Of a DNA stretch of 32,515 nt, positions 10,328 through 18,291 are shown piece by piece; the stretch's first letter is position 1, and each line of letters begins with the position of its first letter. A model generated the notes under the pieces. The model searched no databases. It was not told the origin of the DNA and saw only the letters and a list, made by a program, of their open reading frames with translations. The DNA is from Roseateles sp. (GTDB lineage: Bacteria > Pseudomonadota > Gammaproteobacteria > Burkholderiales > Burkholderiaceae_C): NCBI RefSeq assembly GCF_019237615.1, contig NZ_JAFAGT010000068.1, positions 1 through 32,515 on the forward strand, written 5' to 3'. Position numbers and translations under genes: made by a program.

Positions 10328-11392
10328 TTACTCCAGACCTCGCAGCTTCGGATCAAGAGCGTCGCGCAACGCATCGGTGAACAGCGCGAACGCGGTGACG
10401 AAGACGGCCATGCAGGCCGTCACGGCGGCCAGCTGCCACCAATAGCCGAGGATCATCTCGTTCTGCGCCTCGGCCAGCATGGTGCCCCAGGAGACCTGGT
10501 CCACGCCCACGCCCAGGCCCAGGTAGCTCAGGATGACCTCGCTCTTGATGAAGCTGACGACGTGCAGCGACAGCTGCACCAGCGCCACGTGCGACACGTT
10601 GGGCAGGATGTGCTTGAACATGCGCGACCACTGCGAGGCGCCTATGGCCTCGGCAGAGCGCACGTACTCGCGCACTCGATGCTTGATGAACTCGGCGCGG
10701 ATCAGGCGGTAGATGCCTGTCCAGCCCGTCAGCGCCAGGATGGCCACGACGGCGCCGACGCCGCGCGGGAAGATGGCCGCGAACGCGAAGATCAGCAGGA
10801 TGCTGGGAATGGCCGTGAAGACGTTGTAGACCCATTCCAGCAGGTCGCCGACCCGACCGCCGAAGAAGCCCGACACGGCGCCCAGCACGGTACCGATCAG
10901 CGTCGCGACGACGGCCGCCGCCAGGCCCACGACGATGGAGACCTCGGCGCCCTTGATGACCTTGGCCAGCACATCGCGGCCCAGGCGGTCGCCGCCCAGC
11001 GGCAGCGTCTCCCGCCTGGCCACCTCGTCGGTCTTGAAGGCCTTGGCGCGCTCGGCCCATTCGGCATAGCGCGGCGCCAGGGGGTCGATGTCGGACAGGT
11101 CGACGTTGGGGCCCTTGGGCGCGACGATGGCACCGGTGTCTTCTGCCGGCTGCGGACCCAGCAGCTTGGGCGGCGCATTCGGCACGCCCACTTCCTGCTG
11201 CCAGCCCGACGCGACCAGATTGGCGGCGGCCAGCAGCACGAGGACCAGGAAGGCACCGACGATCCCCATCGACACGATGCCGACGCGGTCGGTGCGCAGG
11301 CGTCGCCACGCGGCGGCCCAGACGCCGCCGCTCGCGGGCTTTGCGACCCGGGCCGGGCCGGAGGAGGAGGAGGAGGAGGTGACGGCACTCAT
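10328..11392 (-). CDS. yejE: Peptide ABC transporter permease YejE-like
   Basis: Inner-membrane permease of the peptide importer. The ATG at 11392 gives 354 residues: a Ser-rich head (MSAVT followed by six Ser), a first transmembrane helix at ~41-62, a long periplasmic insert of ~130 residues containing LGGDRLGRDVLAKVIKGAEVS, and then the binding-protein-dependent permease core with the EAA-type loop (REYVRSAEAIGASQWSRMFKHILPN is split here only by the family consensus). The long insert is typical of YejE rather than OppC. The start overlaps the stop of yejB by 4 nt and the stop lies 4 nt before the yejF start, so the three are coupled. The larger open frame upstream of 11392 is antisense or out-of-frame reading of yejB. 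Confidence 0.9.
   Translation of the reverse strand: MSAVTSSSSSSGPARVAKPASGGVWAAAWRRLRTDRVGIVSMGIVGAFLVLVLLAAANLVASGWQQEVGVPNAPPKLLGPQPAEDTGAIVAPKGPNVDLSDIDPLAPRYAEWAERAKAFKTDEVARRETLPLGGDRLGRDVLAKVIKGAEVSIVVGLAAAVVATLIGTVLGAVSGFFGGRVGDLLEWVYNVFTAIPSILLIFAFAAIFPRGVGAVVAILALTGWTGIYRLIRAEFIKHRVREYVRSAEAIGASQWSRMFKHILPNVSHVALVQLSLHVVSFIKSEVILSYLGLGVGVDQVSWGTMLAEAQNEMILGYWWQLAAVTACMAVFVTAFALFTDALRDALDPKLRGLE
11361..11378. repeat. Trinucleotide repeat (GAG x6) encoding poly-Ser in YejE
   Basis: Six uninterrupted GAG units on the plus strand, read as six TCC serine codons five residues after the yejE start. It is a simple-sequence tract in the cytoplasmic N-terminus and length changes would stay in frame. 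Confidence 0.9.
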
Positions 11393-12327
11393 TTCAGGAC
11401 CACGCGCGGGTCGACCAGCTTGTAGAGCAGGTCGACGAGGAGGTTGACCGTCATCGTCAGCGCGGCGAGGTAGATCGCGAAGGCCTGGATGACGGGGTAG
11501 TCGCCGCGGTTCACGGCCAGCAGCAGTTCGCGGCCGAGGCCGGGAATGGAGAAGAACACCTCGATGAGGAAGCTGCCCACCAGCACGCCCGGCAGCAGCA
11601 CGGAAACGTTGGTCAGGATGGGAATCATCGCGTTGCGCAGCACATGCTTGAGCAGCACGGTGCCCTCGGTCATGCCCTTGGCGCGCGCGGTGCGCACGTA
11701 GTCGTGGCCGATCTCGTCGAGGAAGAAGCTGCGGTACAGCCGGATCTGCGGCGCCATGGACACCGCCACCGCCACCAGCACCGGCAGCGGCGCATAGGTG
11801 GTCAGGTTGGTCCAGTGGCTGCCCGTCCAGCCCTGCACAGGGAACCAGCCGAGGCGGAAGGCGAACAGGTACTGCGCCAGGATGACGTAGACCAGCAGCG
11901 AGATGGACACGGCCACCGTCGTGCAGATCATCACGGCGCGGTCGGTCAGGCTGCCGCGCACGGTGGCCACGGCCAGCGCGAACGGGATGGCCAGCAGCAC
12001 CTCGAGGACGAGGATGGGCAGGGTCACCGTCAGCGTGGCCGGCAGCCGCGTCGCGAACAGGTTGGCGACCGACTCGTTGGTGGCCCAGCTCTTGCCCCAG
12101 TCGAAGGTGACGATCTGCTGGATGAAGATCCACAGCTGCTCCCAGACCGGCTTGTTCAGGCCGAGCTGCTCGCGGATGGATTCGATCTGCTCCGGGCTGG
12201 CGTTCAAGCCGCCGAGGATGATGGCCGGGTCGCTGCCGAAGTACTTGAAGAGGAAAAACACCAGCAGCACGACGCCCAGCAGGGTCGGGATCATCTGCCA
12301 GAGGCGTCGGACGAGATAGGCCGCCAT
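11389..12327 (-). CDS. yejB: Peptide ABC transporter permease YejB-like
   Basis: First permease of the importer, 312 residues. It begins MAAYLVRRLWQMIPTLLGVVLLVFFLF, the usual first helix of OppB/DppB/YejB proteins, and contains the typical SPEQIESIREQLGLNKPVWEQ segment and the permease loop DYVRTARAKGMTEGTVLLKHVLRNA near residue 200 (given here only as its key residues: Tyr, Thr-Ala-Arg-Ala-Lys-Gly). The start at 12327 is supported by AGGAG placed 6-7 nt upstream. A stable hairpin sits in the leader some 20 nt before the start. It heads the yejB-yejE-yejF unit and is divergent from the two binding-protein genes, leaving ~140 bp for promoters in both directions. Confidence 0.92.
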   Translation of the reverse strand: MAAYLVRRLWQMIPTLLGVVLLVFFLFKYFGSDPAIILGGLNASPEQIESIREQLGLNKPVWEQLWIFIQQIVTFDWGKSWATNESVANLFATRLPATLTVTLPILVLEVLLAIPFALAVATVRGSLTDRAVMICTTVAVSISLLVYVILAQYLFAFRLGWFPVQGWTGSHWTNLTTYAPLPVLVAVAVSMAPQIRLYRSFFLDEIGHDYVRTARAKGMTEGTVLLKHVLRNAMIPILTNVSVLLPGVLVGSFLIEVFFSIPGLGRELLLAVNRGDYPVIQAFAIYLAALTMTVNLLVDLLYKLVDPRVVLK

Positions 12328-12347
12328 CGGGGCTCCTAGAAACTACA

Positions 12348-12370
12348 AACCCCGCCGTGGGCGCGGGGTT
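12348..12370 (-). promoter_or_regulatory. Hairpin in the leader of the yejBEF unit
   Basis: Perfect 8-bp stem, AACCCCGC (12348-12355) with GCGGGGTT (12363-12370), and a 7-nt loop. Read on the minus strand it is followed by TTTGTAGTTTC and then the yejB ribosome binding site. It resembles a weak intrinsic terminator or attenuator placed before the operon. Function is inference. Confidence 0.4.
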
Positions 12371-12468
12371 ACACCGGGAAACGGGCCGGAGTCTATGCGA
12401 GGCGACTTGCGATTGGCCCTGACGGTTTCACTAGACTCCGCCCTTCTCCCGAGTCCGCGTCTCCCGCA

Positions 12469-14277
12469 ATGAAGCTTTCCTCCCTGCTGACCGGCCTGCT
12501 GCTGGCCTGCGCACTGAACGGGGCCCATGCCCAGAGCACTTCTCAAGAGAAGGTGCTGCACTACGCGTTCAAGATCGCCGAGACCGGCTTCGACCCTGTG
12601 CAGGTCACCGACACCTATTCCAAGACCATCGTCGCCGGCATCCTGGACGCGCCGCTGGAGTACGACTTCGGCGTCCGCCCCTTCAAGCTGCGCCCGGCCA
12701 CGCTGAGCGAGATGCCCGAGATCAGCGCCGACTTCAAGACCATCACGATGAAGGTCAGGCCCGGCATCTACTTCTCCGACGACCCGGCCTTCAAGGGCAG
12801 GAAGCGCGAGCTGACGGCCGCCGACTATGTCTACTCGGTCAAGCGCCACTACGACCCCAAGCTCAAGAGCGGCAACCTCTACCTGCTGGAGAACGTCAAG
12901 ATCCTGGGCCTGTCGGAGCTGCGCAGCGCGCTGATGAAGGCAAAGAAGCCCTTCGACTACGACCGCGAGGTCGAGGGCCTGAGGACGCTGGACCGCTACA
13001 CCTTCCAGCTCAAGCTGGGCGTCGGCGACCCGCGCTTCGTGCAGCAGTTCGCCGACGCCGGTTTCCTCGGCGCCGTGGCGCGCGAGGTGGTCGAGTTCTA
13101 TGGCGACAAGATCATGGAGCACCCGGTCGGCACCAATGCCTTCCGCCTGGCCGACTGGCGGCGCAGCTCCCGCATCGTGCTCGAGAGGAACCCGAACTTC
13201 CGCGACGTGCGCTACGCCGAGGTGGCCCCGCCCGACGCCAGCCCCCGGCTCAAGGCCGAGGTGGCCGCGCTGCAGGGCCGCAGGCTGCCGCTGGTGGACC
13301 GCGTCGTCATCGACGTCGTCGAGGAGGCCCAGCCGCGCTGGCTGTCCTTCCTGCGCGGCGAGACCGACGTCATCGAGGAGGTGCCCATCGACTTCGCCGG
13401 CATCGCCATGCCCGGCGGCCACCTGGCGCCCAACCTCGTCAAGCAGGGCATCACGATGACGCGCTACCCGCGCGCCGACATCTCGCTGAGCTACTTCAAC
13501 ATGGAGGACCCCGTCGTCGGCGGCTACACGCCCGAGAGGATCGCGCTGCGCCGCGCCATCAACCTGGCCGTGGACCTTGACAAGGAGATCCGCCTCGTGC
13601 GCCGCGGCCAGGCCATCATGAGCCAGGGCCCCATCCCGCCCGTCGCGTTCGGGCATGACCCGGCGTTCAAGTCCGAGATGACCGAGTTCAACCTGGCCAA
13701 GGCCAAGGCGCTGCTGGACATGTACGGCTACGTCGACCGCGACGGCGACGGCTGGCGCGAGCAGCCCGACGGCAAGCCGCTGGTCATCGAGTACACGACG
13801 CTGGCCGACGGCGAGCGCCGCCAGCTCGCCGAGCAATGGCAGAAGAACATGGCGGCCTTGGGCATACGCATGATCTTCAAGATCGGCAAGTTCCCCGAGC
13901 AGCTCAAGGCCTCCAACGCCGGCAAGCTGCAGATGTGGGGCGTGGGCTGGGTAGGCTCGACGCCCGATGGCGACACCTTCCTGGCGCTGGGCTCCAGCGC
14001 AGCCAAGGGCAAGGCCAACAAGCCGCGCTTCGAGCTGCCGGCCTTCGATGCCCTCTACGAGAAGCAGAAGACCCTGCCCGACGGCCCCGAGCGCCAGGCC
14101 CTGATGACCGAGGGCCAGCGCCTGCTGGTCGCCTACGCGCCCTACAAGTTCCACGTCCACCGCATCTGGACCGACATGGCCCAGCCCTGGGTCAAGGGCT
14201 ACAGCCGCAACATCTTCGTGCGCGACTTCTGGAAGTACGTGGACATCGACCCCTCCGCCCTGCCACAGGCCAAGTGA
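12469..14277 (+). CDS. Family 5 extracellular solute-binding protein (YejA-like), copy 1
   Basis: Periplasmic peptide-binding protein that would deliver substrate to the divergent YejBEF importer. The 602-residue chain starts with a signal peptide (MKLSSLLTGLLLACALNGAHA, cleavage near AHA-Q), then LHYAFKIAETGFDP, DDPAFKGRKREL and the conserved block DYVYSVKRH. Near the C-terminus it carries the acidic DMYGYVDRDGDGW segment and ends KYVDIDPSALPQAK. Length suits the larger YejA-type branch of family 5. Its TGA overlaps the ATG of the next, paralogous gene by one base (TGATG). It is an ortholog class, not a unique match, so I give no gene symbol; the peptide ligand cannot be read from sequence. 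Confidence 0.9.
   Translation: MKLSSLLTGLLLACALNGAHAQSTSQEKVLHYAFKIAETGFDPVQVTDTYSKTIVAGILDAPLEYDFGVRPFKLRPATLSEMPEISADFKTITMKVRPGIYFSDDPAFKGRKRELTAADYVYSVKRHYDPKLKSGNLYLLENVKILGLSELRSALMKAKKPFDYDREVEGLRTLDRYTFQLKLGVGDPRFVQQFADAGFLGAVAREVVEFYGDKIMEHPVGTNAFRLADWRRSSRIVLERNPNFRDVRYAEVAPPDASPRLKAEVAALQGRRLPLVDRVVIDVVEEAQPRWLSFLRGETDVIEEVPIDFAGIAMPGGHLAPNLVKQGITMTRYPRADISLSYFNMEDPVVGGYTPERIALRRAINLAVDLDKEIRLVRRGQAIMSQGPIPPVAFGHDPAFKSEMTEFNLAKAKALLDMYGYVDRDGDGWREQPDGKPLVIEYTTLADGERRQLAEQWQKNMAALGIRMIFKIGKFPEQLKASNAGKLQMWGVGWVGSTPDGDTFLALGSSAAKGKANKPRFELPAFDALYEKQKTLPDGPERQALMTEGQRLLVAYAPYKFHVHRIWTDMAQPWVKGYSRNIFVRDFWKYVDIDPSALPQAK
13090..13134 (+). repeat. 45-bp direct repeat shared by the two binding-protein genes, copy 1
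   Basis: Identical to 14890-14934, exactly 1,800 bp away. It encodes the conserved VEFYGDKIMEHPVGT segment. The flanking codons differ, so identity here is higher than in the rest of the two genes. Confidence 0.85.
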
Positions 14278-16073
14278 TGAAACAACTGCTCGCCGCCCTC
14301 GCCGTCTGCACCGCGCTGCTGGCGCCCGCCCAGGCGGCCGGGCCCGTGAAGACCTTCCGCTACGCCTTCCCGATCGCCGAGACCGGCTTCGATCCGGCGC
14401 GGGTGTCCGACATCTACTCGCGCACGCTGACCGCCCACATCTTCGAGGGCCTCTACACCTACGACCCGCTGGCGCGGCCGACCAAGATCGTGCCGCTGCT
14501 CGCCGTCGCCGACCCCGAGGTCAGCGCCGACTACAAGACCTTCACGATACGGGTGCGCCCCGGCATCTACTTCGCCGACGACCCGGCCTTCAAGGGCCGC
14601 AAGCGCGAGGTCACGGCCCAGGACTTCGTCTACAGCATCAAGCGCTATGCCGACCCGGCCACCAACGCGCAGGGCTGGAGCAGCTACGAGGATGCCGGCC
14701 TGGTGGGCCTCGGGGAGCTGCGCGACAAGGTCATCAAGTCCAAGCAGCCTTTCCCCTACGACACCGAGATCGAGGGCGTGAAGGCGCTGGACCGCTACAC
14801 GCTGCAGGTGAAGACCAACGAGACCCGCCCCCGCCTCGTCGAGTCCATCTTCGCCGGCAACGACCTGTACGGCGCCGTCGCGCGCGAGGTCGTCGAGTTC
14901 TATGGCGACAAGATCATGGAGCACCCGGTCGGCACCGGCCCCTTCGTGCTGAAGGAATGGCGGCGCAGCTCGCAGATCGTCCTCGAGCGCAACCCGAACT
15001 ACCGCGAGCGCCACTACGAGGCCTTCCCGGAACCGGGCGATGCCGAGGCGCAAGCCATCTACGCCAAGTTCAAGGGCCGGCGCATCCCCATGGTCGACCG
15101 CGTCGTCGTCGACGTCATCGTCGAGCGCCAGCCGCGCTGGCTGGCCTATCTGCGCGGCGAGCACGACTTCATCGAGCGCGTGCCCGAGGAGTTCATCACC
15201 CAGGCAGCGCCGGGTGGCCACCTCGCGCCCAACCTCACCAAGCAGGGCATGAAGGCGCTGTTCACGCTGACGGCGGACATGACGCTGACCAGCTTCAACA
15301 TGGACGACCCGGTCATCGGCGGCTACACGCCCGACAAGGTGGCGCTGCGCCGGGCCATCTCGCTGGCCTACGACGTACGCAAGGAGATCCAGCTCGCGCG
15401 CCGCGGCCAGGGCGTGCCGGCCCAGGCACCCATCGTGCCTAACACCAGCGGCTACGACCCCGCCTTCAAGAGCGAGATGAGCGACTACGACCCGGCCCGT
15501 GCCAAGGCCTTGCTCGACATGTACGGCTATGTCGACAGGGACGGCGACGGCTGGCGCGAGCTGCCCGACGGCAGCCCGCTCGTGCTGACGCGCAACACCG
15601 AGCCCAACTCGCTGTCGCGCGCCATCGACGAGCTGTGGGACAAGGCGCTGAGCGCCATCGGCATCAAGCTGCAGCTGAAGATCCAGCAATGGCCCGAGAA
15701 CCTGAAGGCGGCGCAGTCGGGGCACTACCAGATGTGGGCGGTCGGCTCGCTGGCCGCCCAGCCCGACGGCCACGGCACGCTGCAACGTCTGTACGGCCCG
15801 GCCTCCGGCACGCAGAACCTGCCGCGCTTCAAGAACGCCCGCTTCGACGCGATCTACGAGCGCATGCAGGCCATGCCCGACGGCCCGGAGCGCGAGGCCC
15901 TGTTCAAGGAGGCCAAGCGCATCGCCGTCGCCTACATGCCCTACAAGGTGAACGTGCACCGCATCGTCACCGACATCGAGCAGCCCTGGATGAGCGGCTA
16001 TCGCCGGCCGCTGTTCTGGCAGGACTTCTGGCAGTTCGTGGACATCGACCCGGCCAAGCAGCCCGTCCATTGA
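14277..16073 (+). CDS. Family 5 extracellular solute-binding protein (YejA-like), copy 2
   Basis: Tandem paralog of the preceding gene, 598 residues from the ATG at 14277. It has its own signal peptide (MKQLLAALAVCTALLAPAQA), then FRYAFPIAETGFDPARVSDIY, and shares with copy 1 many long blocks, including FADDPAFKGRKREV, VEFYGDKIMEHPVGT, LDMYGYVDRDGDGW and the closing FWQFVDIDPAKQP. The start is fixed by the one-base overlap with the previous stop and by the signal peptide; the open frame that continues upstream is out-of-frame reading of copy 1. Two closely related receptors feeding one permease/ATPase set would widen the range of peptides taken up; this is inference from family knowledge. Confidence 0.9.
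   Translation: MKQLLAALAVCTALLAPAQAAGPVKTFRYAFPIAETGFDPARVSDIYSRTLTAHIFEGLYTYDPLARPTKIVPLLAVADPEVSADYKTFTIRVRPGIYFADDPAFKGRKREVTAQDFVYSIKRYADPATNAQGWSSYEDAGLVGLGELRDKVIKSKQPFPYDTEIEGVKALDRYTLQVKTNETRPRLVESIFAGNDLYGAVAREVVEFYGDKIMEHPVGTGPFVLKEWRRSSQIVLERNPNYRERHYEAFPEPGDAEAQAIYAKFKGRRIPMVDRVVVDVIVERQPRWLAYLRGEHDFIERVPEEFITQAAPGGHLAPNLTKQGMKALFTLTADMTLTSFNMDDPVIGGYTPDKVALRRAISLAYDVRKEIQLARRGQGVPAQAPIVPNTSGYDPAFKSEMSDYDPARAKALLDMYGYVDRDGDGWRELPDGSPLVLTRNTEPNSLSRAIDELWDKALSAIGIKLQLKIQQWPENLKAAQSGHYQMWAVGSLAAQPDGHGTLQRLYGPASGTQNLPRFKNARFDAIYERMQAMPDGPEREALFKEAKRIAVAYMPYKVNVHRIVTDIEQPWMSGYRRPLFWQDFWQFVDIDPAKQPVH
14890..14934 (+). repeat. 45-bp direct repeat shared by the two binding-protein genes, copy 2
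   Basis: Second copy of the block at 13090-13134. Recombination between the two would fuse both genes into one in-frame chimera. Confidence 0.85.
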
Positions 16074-16176
16074 TTTCCGCGGCCGCATCCTACCGATTCG
16101 ACCGCCCGTCGCAAGCCGCTCGCCGCCACGCGCAAGCCCGCTAGGCTTCGCCTCATCAACCGCAAAGGAGCACAAG

Positions 16177-16506
16177 ATGAACGACGCAGAAGAACTTGGC
16201 AAGCTGGCCGACCTGCATGCCCGCGGCGTGCTGAGCGACGAGGAGTTCGCCAAGGCCAAGGCCCGCCTGCTGGGCGGCCAGGCCGCCAGCAGCTCAAGCA
16301 GCAGCACCGCACCCAACCTGGGTGCCGTCAACGGCCTGCGCCGCTCCCGCGTGGACCGCTGGGTCGGCGGCGTCTGCGGCGGCATCGCCCGCACCACGGG
16401 GCTGGACTCCTGGGTCTGGCGCCTGATCTTCACGGTGCTGTTCCTGGCCTTCGGCAGCGGCATCCTGCTCTACGTCCTGCTCTGGATCTTCGTGCCGGAA
16501 GAGTAA
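16177..16506 (+). CDS. Small SHOCT-PspC domain membrane protein
   Basis: 109-residue protein with two parts. Residues 4-34 (EELGKLADLHARGVLSDEEF) match the short SHOCT-type helix pair often attached to membrane or oligomerising proteins. After a Ser-rich linker, residues ~48-109 are a PspC domain: RSRVDRWVGGVCGGIA, then LDSWVWRLIF and a hydrophobic helix ending LYVLLWIFVPEE. PspC proteins sense or protect against inner-membrane stress. AAGGAG ahead of the ATG at 16177 is a strong ribosome binding site. No PspA or PspF is nearby, so this is a stand-alone family member. It stands between the peptide importer and the lipid genes and is probably transcribed on its own. Confidence 0.85.
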   Translation: MNDAEELGKLADLHARGVLSDEEFAKAKARLLGGQAASSSSSSTAPNLGAVNGLRRSRVDRWVGGVCGGIARTTGLDSWVWRLIFTVLFLAFGSGILLYVLLWIFVPEE

Positions 16507-16518
16507 GGACCACCCCCT

Positions 16519-16575
16519 GCGCGCTTCGCGCGCGCCACGCCCGCCCGGCCGGCAGGGCCGGATCGGCAGAAGTCG
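16519..16575. repeat. Two GC-rich hairpins in the gap after the PspC gene
   Basis: GCGCGC-TTC-GCGCGC (16519-16533) is followed by a CCGGCC/GGCCGG hairpin around 16546-16562. There is no T-tract, so a classical intrinsic terminator is unlikely. The CCACCCCCTGCGCG style resembles intergenic repeats common in Burkholderiales; this is from memory of such genomes. Confidence 0.4.
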
Positions 16576-16647
16576 CGGGAGGGGTCGGCCCGGAGGGCTT
16601 CCGGCGGTTTCGTCGGTATGCTGGGCCGACAACGCCGGAGACAGTCG

Positions 16648-18258
16648 ATGAAGCAGCTTGCGGGACTTGACGCCAGCTTCCTGTACCTGGAGACACCGCA
16701 GATGCCGATGCATGTCGGCGCGCTGCACCTGCTGGAGCTGCCGGCCGGCTACGACGGCGACTACGTCGAGGACCTGCGCGAGCACATGCGCACGCGCATG
16801 CCGCTGCTGCCGGCGCTGCGGCGCAAGCTCGTCACGATGCCGCTGGGCCTGTCCAACCCCGGCTGGGTGGACGCAGACCCCGACCTCGAGGAACACATCG
16901 TCGAGATCCCGCTCGCCGACGGCAGCGGCATGGCCGAGCTGGAGGCTCAGGTCGGCGCGCTGCACCCCGTGCTGCTGGACCGCGACCGGCCGCTGTGGAA
17001 GTTCCATGTCTTCACCGGCCTGGAGCCCGGCCCCGAGGGGCAGCCGCGTGTGGCCCTCTACACCCAGCTGCACCATGCCGCGGTGGACGGCCAGGCCGCC
17101 GTCGCGCTGGCCCAGGTGATCCTGGACCTGAGCCCCGAGCCGCGCGCCGTCGGCGCCCCCGCCGCGCGAGGCCGCAAACGCGGCCAGCTCGGCACCGTCG
17201 GCATGCTGCGTGCCGCCGTGTCCCAGCAGTGGCAGCAGACCCTCAAGCTGGCGCGCGCGCTGCCCGGCGCGGCCACCGTCCTCGGCGGCATGGCGGTCAA
17301 GTCGCTGGGCGGCGCGGCGGCCGAGGCCTCGATGGACAAGCTGCGCGCGCTGCTCGCGGGCGTCGCCGCGCAGACGACGGCCGTCGTGCGCGGCAAGCAG
17401 GCCGTCGCAAGCCTGGGCCCGGCGCCGCGCACGCGCCTCAACGTCAGCCTGTCGGACACGCGCGCCTTCGCCGGCGTCACGCTGCCGCTGGCCGAGCTCA
17501 ACCGCACGCGCCGCCGCCACCACGCCAGCCTCAACGACGCCGTGCTCTTCGTCATCGGCGGCGCGCTGCGGCGCTTCCTGACCAAGCATGGCCCGCTGCC
17601 GCGCAAGAGCCTGATCGCCGCCGTGCCCGTATCCACGCGCGCGGCCGGCGACACGACGTCCAACAATCAGGCCACGATGACCTTCATGAGCCTGGGCACG
17701 CACCTGGCCGACCCGGCCGAGCGCCTGGCCCATGTCATCGCGTCGGCCAAGGCCATGAAGGCGCAGATGAGCCAGCTCAAGAGCCTGATGCCCACCGACT
17801 TCCCCAGCCTGGGCATCCCCTGGCTGATGCAGGCCGGCGCCATGCTCTATGGCCGCGCCCGGGTGGCCGAGAAGCTGCCCGTCATCGCCAACGTCGTCAT
17901 CTCCAACGTACCGGGACCGCAGGTGCCGCTGTACCTGGCCGGCGCCGAGATGCTGACCAACTATCCCACCTCCATCGCCGTGCACGGCCTGGCGCTGAAC
18001 GTGACCGTGCAGACCTACAACCAGTCGCTGGACATCGGCCTGATGGCTTGCGGCAAGGCTATGCCGGAGACGGCCGAGCTGGCGGCCTATGTCGAGACGG
18101 CCTTCATGGAGTTCCAGGCGCTGCCGGTGATGGCGCCCGACCCTGAGCCGGCACCCGCCGCGAAGAAGGAAAGGAAGGCACCGGCCAGGAAGGCCGTCGC
18201 CAAGGCGACACCCAAGCCCCGGGCAAGCACGCCCCGGAAGCAGGCAACGGCTGGCTAA
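16648..18258 (+). CDS. Wax ester synthase / diacylglycerol acyltransferase
   Basis: WS/DGAT-type bifunctional acyltransferase that joins acyl-CoA to long-chain alcohols or diacylglycerol, making neutral storage lipid at the inner membrane. The 536-residue protein begins MKQLAGLDASFLYLETPQMP, the family's usual start, and carries the catalytic HHxxxDG motif as HHAAVDG at 142-148. Later family blocks are visible: SLNDAVLFVIGGALRRFL, the NNQATMTFMSLGTHLADP region and NVVISNVPGPQVPLYLAG. The ATG at 16648 has GGAG upstream. An Ala/Lys/Pro-rich tail (from about 505) is unusual and strongly basic, perhaps for lipid-droplet or nucleic-acid contact. The next gene, a lipase-like hydrolase, starts 33 nt later, which suggests an operon for neutral-lipid turnover. 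Confidence 0.92.
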   Translation: MKQLAGLDASFLYLETPQMPMHVGALHLLELPAGYDGDYVEDLREHMRTRMPLLPALRRKLVTMPLGLSNPGWVDADPDLEEHIVEIPLADGSGMAELEAQVGALHPVLLDRDRPLWKFHVFTGLEPGPEGQPRVALYTQLHHAAVDGQAAVALAQVILDLSPEPRAVGAPAARGRKRGQLGTVGMLRAAVSQQWQQTLKLARALPGAATVLGGMAVKSLGGAAAEASMDKLRALLAGVAAQTTAVVRGKQAVASLGPAPRTRLNVSLSDTRAFAGVTLPLAELNRTRRRHHASLNDAVLFVIGGALRRFLTKHGPLPRKSLIAAVPVSTRAAGDTTSNNQATMTFMSLGTHLADPAERLAHVIASAKAMKAQMSQLKSLMPTDFPSLGIPWLMQAGAMLYGRARVAEKLPVIANVVISNVPGPQVPLYLAGAEMLTNYPTSIAVHGLALNVTVQTYNQSLDIGLMACGKAMPETAELAAYVETAFMEFQALPVMAPDPEPAPAAKKERKAPARKAVAKATPKPRASTPRKQATAG

Positions 18259-18291
18259 CATGGCCGGGCCTTGCCCGATCCCCTGCCCCGC

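Noticed and set aside
12343-14160. 605-codon minus-strand frame over the first binding protein
   Set aside because: Lies opposite a clear solute-binding protein and shows only low-complexity His/Val/Asp/Leu sequence.
14199-16463. 754-codon minus-strand frame
   Set aside because: Spans three real plus-strand genes in antisense; no domain visible.
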